The position numbers and the translations under genes were made by a program. 64,000 nt of DNA from CAYZGU01 sp964478165 (GTDB lineage Bacteria > Poribacteria > WGA-4E > JAJDTR01), in assembly GCA_964478165.1 (NCBI GenBank), contig CAYZGU010000011.1, forward strand, positions 1-64,000, written 5' to 3'. Each line of letters begins with the position of its first letter. Position 1 is the stretch's first letter. The notes under the pieces are model-generated. The model did not search any database. It saw only the letters and a program-made list of their open reading frames with translations, and had not been told where the DNA came from. This document shows positions 43,517 through 52,251 of this stretch, piece by piece.

Positions 43517-44776
43517 CTAACTCGTGTCAGACAAATCAAAACAAATTAATTCTTGATTGTTTCTTAGATAGAGCTTACCATCTGATAGTGTTGGAAGTGT
43601 CCAACATCGTCCAGTAAAGACTTGTGTCTCGGCCACCCGTTTAAATTCCGTGTGAATTGCCTTAACTAACGCTAGGTTTCCACGTTCTCCAAGAATAATG
43701 AGATGACCATCCGCACATATGAGCGACCCTTTCCCAAACCCCCGAGCAGACCATTGTTCTTCACCTGTGGTCGCGTCAATACACTTTAGGATAGCATTAT
43801 CAAAACCGTACAAATAACCGTAATGGAACACCGACGAGGAGAAATGGTTCTTCATCACGCGGCTGGTCCAGACCTCGGAAGCCATGAGTTTACCACCAGT
43901 CTCTCCAATCTGGATAACAGCAGCACCTACATCGTATCCAGACGAAATGAAAATCTTATCTGGGGGTATAAAAACGGGTGTCGCTGCATTGACATTAAAT
44001 GGAGTTTTCCAACCATACGTCCACTGAATAGCACCATCCATTGGAGAAATGGAAACAAGGCCATCAGCCATGAAGAAGATAGTTTGTCGCCGTTCTAGAA
44101 TCGTCACTGTGATAGGCGATGAATATCCGCTTACACTATCGTCGCTGCGCCAAACGATATCGCCATTACCTTTATCAAATGCCACAATCGCTCTTCCATC
44201 AACGCCGCCAGTTTCACTGAGGATTAGGTTAGCTTCAACAATCGGCGATGCAGCAAATCCATACTGCGGAACTTCACTGGAAAACGTCTCGGTGAAGTCG
44301 TTGTCCCACAGCAGTTTCCCAGTAAGGGCGTCTAGCGCAACCAATCTTCCATAGGCGCTAAATGCATAGACGACGCTATCATCGACCGTTGGTGTCGAAC
44401 GAGGACCGTCACCGCCTTGATGATATTCAAAAAGGTAATCATCGAGATAGCGCCAAATCTCGTGACCGCTTTGCGCATCGAGACAAACAACAATCTCATC
44501 GTCGCCCTTGGCATACATCGTATAGACACGTCCATCAGAAACGGAAACGCCAGAAAAACCGGAGCCAAGTGGAATGCGCCAAAGTTCCCTAGGACCCACG
44601 TGGGACCAATTCTTCAGAAACCCAGTTTCTTGCGAAGTTCCATCACGATTCGGTCCGCGCCATTGATGCCAGTCGGCACTTGTGAGTTCGTTTTTGTTTG
44701 AATGGACAGCGAAATTAACGATCCATAGCAGCATGAGCACAGCCACAATCCCGCCGTGCCAATTCTTAAATCGCAT
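43517..44776 (-). CDS. PQQ-like beta-propeller repeat protein (BamB-like)
   Basis: A 419-residue exported protein: N-terminal hydrophobic segment 10-27 (signal peptide or anchor), then DWHQWRGPNRDGTSQETG, the standard opening of planctomycete/poribacterial PQQ-repeat proteins. The body has eight-blade PQQ-like repeats such as VVCLDAQSGHEIWRYLDD, LVALDALTGKLLWDNDF and CIDATTGEEQWSARG. It has no quinoprotein catalytic residues visible, and may be a BamB-like scaffold. It lies 14 bases downstream of the RseB-like gene, at the end of the sigmaE-like operon, which ties it to envelope stress. Confidence 0.82.
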   Translation of the reverse strand: MRFKNWHGGIVAVLMLLWIVNFAVHSNKNELTSADWHQWRGPNRDGTSQETGFLKNWSHVGPRELWRIPLGSGFSGVSVSDGRVYTMYAKGDDEIVVCLDAQSGHEIWRYLDDYLFEYHQGGDGPRSTPTVDDSVVYAFSAYGRLVALDALTGKLLWDNDFTETFSSEVPQYGFAASPIVEANLILSETGGVDGRAIVAFDKGNGDIVWRSDDSVSGYSSPITVTILERRQTIFFMADGLVSISPMDGAIQWTYGWKTPFNVNAATPVFIPPDKIFISSGYDVGAAVIQIGETGGKLMASEVWTSRVMKNHFSSSVFHYGYLYGFDNAILKCIDATTGEEQWSARGFGKGSLICADGHLIILGERGNLALVKAIHTEFKRVAETQVFTGRCWTLPTLSDGKLYLRNNQELICFDLSDTS

Positions 44777-44790
44777 AGGAAGCCTTTCTC

Positions 44791-46026
44791 TTAGTCTTGT
44801 TGCGATTCGAGAATCGTCGACTCCGCGACTTTAATCAGTTCAGACACATCGAATTCCCCAATTAGGGTAAAATCCACCTCATCGTCTGACCATTCGAGGA
44901 TAAAAGCCTGGCCTTTTTTCTTTATGTTAATGAACACATCACGGCGGACGATTATCTTCCCCTCTTTGTTTCCCGGCCGTTGCCCAGGCTTATAAAACAA
45001 ACGGCGTTCTTTTCTTTCAAATAGTGAGAATGTCACCAGTCCATCACTATATCGTAGGAATATCGTAACTGGCTTGTCTTTGATGTACCGTGTGTCCAGA
45101 AGCTGAAATCCAGCTGGGAGGTAGCTGGGTTGTATGAGTCGGTCGCCAAGAATTCTTTCCGCTTCAATAGTCTTGATGCATTGACTTCTTCGCTGCCATT
45201 CACGCTCGAAATCAGTCCTCTCGCTATCCGATAATTCAGCCAACGTCCGTGTCACTTTGTCCCCAGCAAATTCAATCTGCGTGTAGACGGACACAAAACG
45301 AAGATTTCCAGCCGGGTCAAAATCCTCTGTGCGCAGTATGATTCCATTACCATGAGAAACATAGAGACATTTTGTAGGCCTACCCTCAAAGCGCGGAGAG
45401 ATTTTTACGCAATCTGTTTCCTGACCTGCGATAGTGTTCCCCAAAGAGAAATCGATTCGGTAATTCTGCGTAAGCAGTTCGGCCTCCTCCCGGGAAAGAG
45501 TGCTTATCCGTTTCCGATATCGTAATGCACGTCTTCGAACACCAAGTCTTTCCCGTAAACCAGAACGACGCTGTCTCCCGTTTCTAACATTGTTATCTTC
45601 GTTTTTACGTAATTCCAATAGATGGTGGTTTCCCAAAACTGATAACGTTTTAACAACATGGACTCTTGGTGGCTGATGAATAACCAACTCGTCACGAACA
45701 ATTATCCCATCTGGAGTGTGCAACATAGCTAACCGCGTTCCCGTATAAGCGACCTCGTTCTCAGCAGCATTCATACGGTTCAGGATTTCCAGAGGTTGCT
45801 TCACTGTTCCGGCAAGTGCATATGGCAAAACAGTAGGAAGAAACGAACAAACTAGAAAAAGGGGCAGTACAAAAACGGGGACGTGAACACTCAAACACAC
45901 CGTTCTGCGGAGAACGTAACGCAAAATTTGGAACCGACGCGCGCGCCTTTGCCAGAACATACCAATTTTACAGAATTTTGCCTTATTCGACAATCGAAGT
46001 TTGAACGCCTGTTCTGATTGTGCCAT
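44791..46026 (-). CDS. MucB/RseB-like sigma-factor regulatory protein
   Basis: A 411-residue protein with an N-terminal membrane segment (about 46-70) and a periplasmic MucB/RseB fold: a LolA-like N-domain (EILNRMNAAENEVAYTGTRL and YLPAGFQLLDTRY at the start of the C-domain). The C-domain includes TIFLRYSDGLVTFSLFE and ends near ESTILESQQD. A very basic linker (GRQRRSGLRERLGVRRRALR) separates conserved parts, an unusual insert. In E. coli RseB binds misfolded lipid or OMP signals and protects the anti-sigma factor from DegS cleavage. It starts three bases after the anti-sigma gene; GGGAG precedes ATG 46026. Confidence 0.82.
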   Translation of the reverse strand: MAQSEQAFKLRLSNKAKFCKIGMFWQRRARRFQILRYVLRRTVCLSVHVPVFVLPLFLVCSFLPTVLPYALAGTVKQPLEILNRMNAAENEVAYTGTRLAMLHTPDGIIVRDELVIHQPPRVHVVKTLSVLGNHHLLELRKNEDNNVRNGRQRRSGLRERLGVRRRALRYRKRISTLSREEAELLTQNYRIDFSLGNTIAGQETDCVKISPRFEGRPTKCLYVSHGNGIILRTEDFDPAGNLRFVSVYTQIEFAGDKVTRTLAELSDSERTDFEREWQRRSQCIKTIEAERILGDRLIQPSYLPAGFQLLDTRYIKDKPVTIFLRYSDGLVTFSLFERKERRLFYKPGQRPGNKEGKIIVRRDVFINIKKKGQAFILEWSDDEVDFTLIGEFDVSELIKVAESTILESQQD

Positions 46027-46029
46027 AAT

Positions 46030-46548
46030 CTAGTCTCCCAAGTAAACCTCTAGAAAGAAGTCCGTATCATCATTGGGCATTGCGGACGATATTGTCTTAT
46101 TCGCATCGAGCGAATCGTTTTCGTCAATTGATTGTGGTAAGTAATATACAGAATTTTGGTTGTGCATTTCGAGGTAGACATCGAGCGAATAATCAGCAGC
46201 CGGTGTCAGATTAAAGTAGACAAGCGCCGATAGTATGCATGCCGAAATGAATGCGAACACACCTCCCGTCACAGGACGGAAGAACCATCGCCGCAAATCC
46301 ACCACGTTCGGAAGACACCTTCTCTGAACTGGTCCGCGGTCTCGCAATCTGGACAAGACCAAATGCGAAATGGAAGGCACCTGATGTCGCCACGCTCCGA
46401 GCGACCGACGATTCTGCTGAAAATCTGAGAGCATTCTAACACATTCGTGACACGTGTTCAAATGCGCTTCAACCTTTGTTCGTCTTTCTAGACTTAATTC
46501 GTCATCTAAGTATGCCGAAAGTTGCTTTTGAATCCGATTATGATTCAT
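46030..46548 (-). CDS. Anti-sigma factor with zinc-finger (ZAS) domain
   Basis: A 172-residue membrane protein from ATG 46548 (GAGGGG nine bases before). Its N-terminus has the zinc-binding anti-sigma motif: QLSAYLDDELSLERRTKVEAH then LNTCHECV (HxxxCxxC). A single transmembrane helix (GVFAFISACILSALVYF) lies near residue 105-125, placing the ZAS domain in the cytoplasm and about 45 residues in the periplasm, where RseB could bind. The gene sits between the sigma factor and RseB, the layout of rpoE-rseA-rseB. Confidence 0.85.
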   Translation of the reverse strand: MNHNRIQKQLSAYLDDELSLERRTKVEAHLNTCHECVRMLSDFQQNRRSLGAWRHQVPSISHLVLSRLRDRGPVQRRCLPNVVDLRRWFFRPVTGGVFAFISACILSALVYFNLTPAADYSLDVYLEMHNQNSVYYLPQSIDENDSLDANKTISSAMPNDDTDFFLEVYLGD

Positions 46549-46564
46549 AAGATTTCCCCTCATG

Positions 46565-47158
46565 TCACGACAGTTCCGTGACAAACTTTCTCAAACGCTT
46601 CCTGGCCTCAAATAATTTTGATTTCACACGCCCAACAGAACAACCAATCACTTCTGCCAGTTCCTCATAGGAAAGGTCTTGCATCTCTCGGAGAATTATG
46701 ATTTTTCGGTAATCATCTCTTAATCTCGAAAGTGCTTTTTCCAAAATCTCTCGCTGTTCGACATCCAACAGCAATTGCTCTGGTGTTATCGTGTCGACAG
46801 GGACCCAAGGTCGCGAATCATCAATCTCCGTTGGCTCAGTTTTTCGACGTTTCTTCTGAACCTTCACGTTGATACATCGATTTGTCACAACACGATATAG
46901 CCAGGTTGAAAAACGCGACCTAAACTGAAACTGCCCAACATTTTGCCAGAGCCATAGAAAAATCTCCTGTGCCATGTCAGAAGCATCTTCCGGATTACCA
47001 AGCATTCCGAAGGCAATGTTATATACCCAATGTTGATAATGGCACATGAGCGTTTCCATCGCACTCTTGTCACCATTTTGACAGCGAACCACAAGATCGT
47101 TTTCTTGTTCCCTCGCTAATTCGCCAGCAACATGTGTAGTGAACGACACAGCAGACAA
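46565..47158 (-). CDS. ECF RNA polymerase sigma factor, RpoE/SigW-like
   Basis: A 197-residue ECF sigma factor. Region 2: NPEDASDMAQEIFLWLWQNV and FSTWLYRVVTNRCINVKVQK bind the -10 element. Region 4: DDYRKIIILREMQDLSYEEL and VGRVKSKLFEARKRLRKF form the -35-binding helix-turn-helix. TTG 47158 is preceded by AGGAG; a GTG at 47149 is the alternative. The TTG or GTG start may hold expression low. A strong sigmaE-type promoter lies 82-110 bases upstream (47240-47267), so it likely activates its own operon. Its activity is controlled by the anti-sigma and RseB-like proteins encoded next. Confidence 0.92.
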   Translation of the reverse strand: MSAVSFTTHVAGELAREQENDLVVRCQNGDKSAMETLMCHYQHWVYNIAFGMLGNPEDASDMAQEIFLWLWQNVGQFQFRSRFSTWLYRVVTNRCINVKVQKKRRKTEPTEIDDSRPWVPVDTITPEQLLLDVEQREILEKALSRLRDDYRKIIILREMQDLSYEELAEVIGCSVGRVKSKLFEARKRLRKFVTELS

Positions 47159-47239
47159 TTTCTCCTGTACAATGGCCTACGCGTTATGTCTCTCGAAAGC
47201 GTATTGGCAAACAACTATAGGTTCACCATATTTTCTTTA

Positions 47240-47267
47240 TTAGACAGGTTAGGAGCGAAAAAGTTCG
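47240..47267 (-). promoter_or_regulatory. SigmaE-type promoter of the envelope stress operon
   Basis: On the minus strand CGAACTT (47261-47267), a 15-base spacer and GTCTAA (47240-47245) match the classical sigmaE consensus GGAACTT-N15/16-GTCTAA with a single mismatch. Transcription would start near 47232, 74 bases before the sigma gene's start codon, implying autoregulation. Confidence 0.7.
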
Positions 47268-47334
47268 CGGCCTATCATTGTTCTTTCCGGCGGAATAATG
47301 CCGATGAAATCCTCTCTTGCCCCATATGACTTCA

Positions 47335-47860
47335 TTTATCTGTGCATCTTTCCAATCGATTTCGGGTTCCTGGTGTCATGGTCACCAATACCACCAGGAA
47401 TTCTCCGAACCGCAGCGTTGGGAGGCTGCGGTTCAAATCTGATTAAGTCCACTAGCTGATTGCCTCGTACATCCAGGTCAACAAGTGTGAGAATCCCACC
47501 GTGCTTCGACAGTTAGAAGTTCGCGTGAAGCTCTGCCGAGTGCTGCTCATCAAAGTACGCCCAAACAATCAAATAGACCTTGGCACGGATTTCCGTTTAC
47601 CGGGGAAACTGCCATTTACGAACATTGGCCTGGCTGTCGCTAAGATACATCCCTGAGAAATCGACAATGTCTGCACTTATATTGTGAAGTTCAATCCAAT
47701 CATCATGTTCATCCTGAGAATCAGTGATGCTCTCGGTATTGTTCGCCAAAAGTTCATTAAGCACAACAGAAGAATCTGCAGCGAATGGTAGAACAGCCTG
47801 ATACATCAGAGGTTCGAATTCAGTTTTCGGAGAAAAAACTCGCGGTGCCGTGTGCTTCAA
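47335..47860 (-). pseudogene. Remnant of a lamin-tail-domain protein
   Basis: The minus strand contains VVLNELLANNTESITDSQDE, DDWIELHNISADIVDFSGMY and LSDSQANVRKWQFPR, the opening of a lamin tail (LTD) domain as found in secreted CotH-like proteins. After a stop at 47597-47599 the same frame continues the domain with LIVWAYFDEQHSAELHANF, another stop, and LTLVDLDVRGNQLVDLI, then runs out near 47340. At least two in-frame stops show that it is dead. The 5' part of the gene is missing. Confidence 0.7.
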
Positions 47861-48038
47861 CGGAACGCGCCTCGAAATAATAGCGCACCCTACTACCAGC
47901 AGGAATACATTGTTACAACTATGGTATCATAGCTGATTCGATATTATCTTGCTAAATTGTAAAGAGATCACTCAAGCTGCCGAGCGGGAATTAGGGTAGC
48001 GTTGCCACTCAGCAGCTTCACAGCCTGAAAGTGGGGCA

Positions 48039-48221
48039 TCAGGAAGGATACATAACTGAACCACTAACGCTAAATTCCTGACGTAGACATTTCCGACAAT
48101 AGTATGTGGGAAGCATATTGCGATAGGTAAAGCCATTCGCCTGACTACCACATGATTCACAGCATTGGTCCTTGATGACGCGTATCGCGTCAGTAACCGT
48201 AAACGGGGCTGAAATTTTCAT
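48039..48221 (-). CDS. Small zinc ribbon protein, candidate LexA-regulated gene
   Basis: A 60-residue protein with a strong ribosome binding site (AGGAGGGTTTCA before ATG 48221). It has two CxxC pairs, CCESCGS and YYCRKCLR, spaced as in nucleic-acid-binding zinc ribbons, with a short helical N-terminus (VTDAIRVIKDQ). The C-terminal pattern CRKCLRQEFSVSGS slightly resembles the zinc ribbon of IS1595 transposases, but no transposase follows. Its promoter has a perfect TATAAT and the same 17-base element as lexA, with a second near-copy 32 bases upstream. It is probably a damage-inducible small DNA/RNA-binding protein; function unknown. Confidence 0.6.
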   Translation of the reverse strand: MKISAPFTVTDAIRVIKDQCCESCGSQANGFTYRNMLPTYYCRKCLRQEFSVSGSVMYPS

Positions 48222-48617
48222 TGAAACCCTCCTATTTTAGTTTCACAATAGAACAACTTAAAAGCTATTAATCGTTAATTATACTATACACAAGTTATGT
48301 AGTTTAGCGATGATACTATACAAACGTGAGGTAGTTTGAGAGGGTTACAGAAATCTACTAACAAAACAGAGCCGGACAGAAAAACCTGAAGCCCCATCTA
48401 TGAGGATGGATTCCCCAGTAGATCCAGTAGATAAGGTGGCTTATAACGAGAGAATATGTTATTTTAATGATTGTCCGCCCTATCGACTCAGACGGTCAGT
48501 ATTTAACCCAGAACGCCGTAATTAGTTTCATAGGGAATTTGTGGACTCCTCCACAACTAACGGGCAAAGAAACTTAACTCATTCTATTCCACAAAACACA
48601 TTACTAGGGTAATCTCG
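48222..48617. other. Divergent intergenic region with candidate LexA sites
   Basis: Holds the promoter and tandem operators of the zinc ribbon gene (48278-48335). Towards mnmA, on the right, no promoter is obvious and no other gene is seen. Confidence 0.5.
48278..48335 (-). promoter_or_regulatory. Promoter and tandem candidate LexA operators of the zinc ribbon gene
   Basis: On the minus strand the -10 is TATAAT (48278-48283); the -35 region (48301-48306) is weak. TAACTTGTGTATAGTAT at 48281-48297 is identical to the element in the lexA promoter. A related site lies at 48313-48335 (plus strand ATACTATACAAACGTGAG). Read on the plus strand both sites begin ACTATACA, share a TAGT 17 bases on, and are 32 bases apart, three turns of the helix. 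Confidence 0.6.
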
Positions 48618-49694
48618 TTGAAAAAAGCTATCGTTGCAATGAGCGGTGGCGTCGACAGTTCAGTTACAGCAGCGTTGATGCTGGAGTTGGGATACGACGT
48701 AATCGGCATCACAATGCGACTCGGTGCGCCCAACACGATGGAAGTCGAGTTGGAGAAACCAAACTGCTGCTCACTCGAAGGCATAGAAGACGCGCGGCGC
48801 GTCGCGACACAGTTGAACATTCCATTCTACAGCGTAAATTATGAAAAAGTGTTCCGTCAATCCATCATCAATTACTTTGTTGATGAATATCTTGATGGGC
48901 GCACGCCAAATCCGTGCATGATCTGCAATAGAGAACTAAAATTTGGCAAACTTCTAGCTTTGGCTAACACGTTGGAATGTGATTATATTGCTACTGGCCA
49001 TTATGCTCGCGTTGAACAAGAATCCGATACCGGAAGGTATCTTTTACGCAAAGGGACTGATGCCAACAAAGATCAGTCTTATTTCTTGTCCGCGCTTACA
49101 CAAGAGCAACTGAGCCGCGCACTCATGCCCCTCGGTGCATACACGAAAAAACAGGTTCGTGAAATGGCCGCAAAGCTAAAATTGCGGACGGCAAAGAAGG
49201 AAGAGAGTCAGGAACTGTGCTTTGTCGCGGACGATAATTATCGGCAATTCTTAAAGGATGAAGTCCCCGATCACATTCGCAAAGGCAACATCCTAGATAA
49301 AGAAGGTAATCTGTTGGGGACACACCAAGGGGTACCATTCTACACAATTGGACAGCGTCGGGGATTAGGAATCTCCTTTGGTAGCCCATTGTATGTAACA
49401 GACTTAGATCCGGTAAGTAACACTGTTGTTGTCGGCCAAGCTGAGGACTTGCTTCAGGACACGATGCAGGTCGAGCGAATAAATCTGATTGCCATAGAGC
49501 GATTTACCGAACCCATTCGAGCCCATGTCAAGGTCAGATCTCGAGACAAGGGTGCTGTCGCAACAATACACCCATTAAGCGAGACTGAGGCAACAGTCAA
49601 ATTCGATGCACCTCGGCGGGCAATAACGCCGGGACAGACAACGGTGTTTTATAATGATGATTTGGTCATTGGCGCTGGATGGATAAAGTCCTAA
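48618..49694 (+). CDS. mnmA: tRNA-specific 2-thiouridylase MnmA
   Basis: A 358-residue enzyme that thiolates U34 of Lys, Glu and Gln tRNAs. MSGGVDSSVTA is the PP-loop, NPCMICNRELKFG carries the first catalytic Cys, QSYFLSALTQEQL binds tRNA, and SQELCFVADDNY holds the second catalytic Cys. The C-terminal barrel has FYTIGQRRGLGI. TTG is the start codon (AGGGT upstream); no nearer ATG fits the family's KAIVAMSGGVDS opening. It stands as a single gene. Confidence 0.95.
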   Translation: MKKAIVAMSGGVDSSVTAALMLELGYDVIGITMRLGAPNTMEVELEKPNCCSLEGIEDARRVATQLNIPFYSVNYEKVFRQSIINYFVDEYLDGRTPNPCMICNRELKFGKLLALANTLECDYIATGHYARVEQESDTGRYLLRKGTDANKDQSYFLSALTQEQLSRALMPLGAYTKKQVREMAAKLKLRTAKKEESQELCFVADDNYRQFLKDEVPDHIRKGNILDKEGNLLGTHQGVPFYTIGQRRGLGISFGSPLYVTDLDPVSNTVVVGQAEDLLQDTMQVERINLIAIERFTEPIRAHVKVRSRDKGAVATIHPLSETEATVKFDAPRRAITPGQTTVFYNDDLVIGAGWIKS

Positions 49695-49813
49695 GATATC
49701 GATATCCATACTCAATGGACAAACGCAATAGGCTAGCATCTGCAACGACTTCCTCAATTCCATGAGATAAGGACATCGTCAGCCTAAGTCACCTGTTTAA
49801 ATGGGAGAAGGCA

Positions 49814-50665
49814 ATGAAATTAGAAAACAGGGTGGCCATTGTAACTGCCGCTGGGAGAGGAATCGGCCGTGCCATTGCAATGTGCCTCGCTAAGGAGGGA
49901 GCTGATGTTGTCATAAGTTCTTTCCATGAAGAGACGACTGCTAGTACTGCTAAGGAAATTGAAGCTCTGGGCCGACAAGCATTGACAATGCCAGGCGATA
50001 TAACGACCACAGGTGTAATCAGCCAAGTAGTCCAAGAGACACTTGATACTTTCGGAAGGATTGACATCCTGGTCAACAACGTAGGTGCCCGTCCTATGAT
50101 ACCAAAGGAACCCGGAGACGGACCTCTCGGACTAATAGGAGTCAATTGGGATAGCGCATATGAACAGAATCTCAGGGCGCCCGTGCTAATGAGCGAAGCC
50201 GTGGCACCGCATTTTATCGAGAAGCTGAACGGAAAGATTGTCAATATTTCGTCAATCGCGGGTCGAGTTGCCCTCCCCGAAAAACTTCAAACCCGCGTCG
50301 TATCGCAATTTTATAGTGCAATGAAAGCTGGCTTAATAAGCTACACCCAAACACTCGCCGAACGACTTGGTCCTTATAATATTAACGTGAACTGCGTTTG
50401 CCCTGGCATAGTCTACACAGATGCGTGGAAGCGCCACTCAAAACGTATGGTTGAAACAATACCCGAATTTCGCGAACAGGATGCCAGAGAATGGTTCATG
50501 GGTATCGCAGAAGGTAAACACCCGGACATGTTTAGTTCAACGCCATTACGTCGAGAACAAACGGTTGAAGATGTCGGCAGATCTGTTGTCTATCTGGTCT
50601 CCGACGATGCGAGAAATATTAGCGGTCAAACTCTGAATGTTGATGGCGGCATGGTCAAGAGCTGA
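49814..50665 (+). CDS. SDR-family oxidoreductase
   Basis: A 283-residue classical short-chain dehydrogenase. TAAGRGIGRAIA is the NAD(P)-binding TGxxxGxG variant; NNVGA, ISSIAGR and YSAMK (catalytic Tyr and Lys) follow, with SQTL-like C-terminal SGQTLNVDGG. An extended segment after the catalytic Lys (residues 205-250) is longer than in minimal SDRs. The substrate is not indicated; sugar alcohols or 3-oxoacyl-type substrates are equally possible. Start ATG 49814 follows GGAGAAGGCA. Likely a single-gene unit. Confidence 0.9.
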   Translation: MKLENRVAIVTAAGRGIGRAIAMCLAKEGADVVISSFHEETTASTAKEIEALGRQALTMPGDITTTGVISQVVQETLDTFGRIDILVNNVGARPMIPKEPGDGPLGLIGVNWDSAYEQNLRAPVLMSEAVAPHFIEKLNGKIVNISSIAGRVALPEKLQTRVVSQFYSAMKAGLISYTQTLAERLGPYNINVNCVCPGIVYTDAWKRHSKRMVETIPEFREQDAREWFMGIAEGKHPDMFSSTPLRREQTVEDVGRSVVYLVSDDARNISGQTLNVDGGMVKS

Positions 50666-51014
50666 TATGATAACTTTAGCCTCCAATATATCACCCAGAC
50701 ACCAGAACTAAAGGTTCCGTTCGAATTGAGTTAACTTCATAACAGTGGAAATTGAGGGATACCGTGAAGCAGACGGACGTCAATATCACATGATTTGAGA
50801 CGCTAGAGTGTGTCGCTATTGTTACAGAAGAGGAACATCCTTTGACAGGTTTTTAATCGACGTCCGGCTCCTAAATATAGATGTGAAATCCATGTTCAAC
50901 CCCAATATTCTTACTATGAACGCACTATGATTTTTGCTAGTCATCACAGAAACACCAACGTGGCGGCATACCGTGATTTCGTAATTTCACACTTCTCCAT
51001 CGTCACTAAAATCT
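50666..51014. other. Intergenic region
   Basis: Spacer between the SDR and MFS genes. I see no gene, repeat or convincing terminator; AT-rich with scattered stops in all frames. Confidence 0.4.
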
Positions 51015-52247
51015 ATGCCAAATCGATCTAAATCCTCCCCGCATCGAGAGCTTTATTTCCTCACCTTTCTTCATGCTGTAATTGACAGCTATGCAACCCT
51101 CTTACCGCATCTCTTGCCCATACTTATACGTAAGCTCGCTCCTGAGACCAGCGCAAGGTATGGCCTTGCCGGTCTATTAATCTCAGTCTACAATTTTTTT
51201 AGCGCCCTCAACCAGGTTTTTTTTGGGTGGTTACAAGACCGCATACGAACAATTCATTTCCTGACACTTGGAATTGCCTGCGCGGCTTTCTGCTTGAGCC
51301 TGTTAAACGCTGCCTCCTCCATCTTTGTGCTTGTCATTCTGCTCATTTTCGGCGGCATCGGTGTCGCAGCTTTCCACCCTTTGGGCACAGCCCAAGCCGC
51401 AAGTTTAGCAAAACAGAGTCGGGGAATGGGTGTATCAGTATTCTTAACCGGCGGGAATCTCGGGCGAGCTTTCGGACCATTCGTCATCATGCTCTTTCTG
51501 AACCGCTACGGATGGGGATGGCTAGCGTGGTGTATGATACCCGGTATTCTTCTGGCGCTGCTCGTTCCGAAAGTCTTGAAACTACGCGAAGCGGGAACAA
51601 CCACTGCGAAGATTCAATCACTTTCAACCAACTCCGACAATCAGAAAGTTATTTGGCACTCAGCTAGAGCCTATTTTCGTCCCCTCCTTGCGCTCTATCT
51701 GATCGCAGTCTTAAGGACACTAACATCCGTTGGACTAGAGAATTTCATGTCGTTGTACCTCGACGAACGACAATACGAAAACATCGCCCGTTCTGCTGTG
51801 CTCGCTCTCTTCCTATTCGCCGGCTCGGTCGGTATCGTAGCCGGTGGATGGCTAGCGCTTCGCCTAGATCGTTATCGCTTATTGCTCTTCTCCTTAATCG
51901 CTTCGCCGCCACTCCTGTACCTTGCGCTTCACAGTCATGGTATTGCCTTTCTCTGCCTGATTTTCATTGGAAATCTTCTACTTTCAACCTCGATATCTGT
52001 CAACATCGTATGGGCACAGCAGCTATTGCCAAGACACGAAAACATTGCTTCTAGTTTGATGATGGGGGGCGCGTGGGGAGTTGGCGGTGTACTAAGCATA
52101 CCAGTGGGGATGCTTGGAGATCGATTTGGATTGGAAATTGTCTTGGATGGTTTAACGGTATTGCCTCTGGTAGCGTCATCTCTGATGGTTTTCCTGAGAG
52201 GTGAGAGTAACCCCTACGTATACGAAGACAAAGGAAAGGACGTCTGA
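51015..52247 (+). CDS. MFS transporter, Fsr (fosmidomycin-resistance)-like
   Basis: A 410-residue membrane protein with about 12 hydrophobic helices. It opens ELYFLTFLHAVIDSYATLLPHLLPIL, has FGWLQDRIRT (loop 2-3 motif A) and FGGIGVAAFHPLGTAQAASL, the Fsr-group landmark, then SVFLTGGNLGRAFGPF. Fsr-like proteins export drugs or sugars by proton antiport; substrate here is unknown. No ribosome binding site is clear. bioD starts four bases after its stop, so they are probably cotranscribed. Confidence 0.86.
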   Translation: MPNRSKSSPHRELYFLTFLHAVIDSYATLLPHLLPILIRKLAPETSARYGLAGLLISVYNFFSALNQVFFGWLQDRIRTIHFLTLGIACAAFCLSLLNAASSIFVLVILLIFGGIGVAAFHPLGTAQAASLAKQSRGMGVSVFLTGGNLGRAFGPFVIMLFLNRYGWGWLAWCMIPGILLALLVPKVLKLREAGTTTAKIQSLSTNSDNQKVIWHSARAYFRPLLALYLIAVLRTLTSVGLENFMSLYLDERQYENIARSAVLALFLFAGSVGIVAGGWLALRLDRYRLLLFSLIASPPLLYLALHSHGIAFLCLIFIGNLLLSTSISVNIVWAQQLLPRHENIASSLMMGGAWGVGGVLSIPVGMLGDRFGLEIVLDGLTVLPLVASSLMVFLRGESNPYVYEDKGKDV

Positions 52248-52251
52248 GTCC

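Noticed and set aside
48039..48221. Truncated IS1595-type transposase (zinc ribbon end CRxCxxxFSV)
   Set aside because: The similarity is short, there are no transposase segments downstream in any frame and no terminal repeats; the promoter and ribosome binding site suggest an independent gene.
49695..49706. GATATCGATATC palindrome just after mnmA
   Set aside because: Only six base pairs with no loop and no U-tract; too short for a terminator and likely chance.
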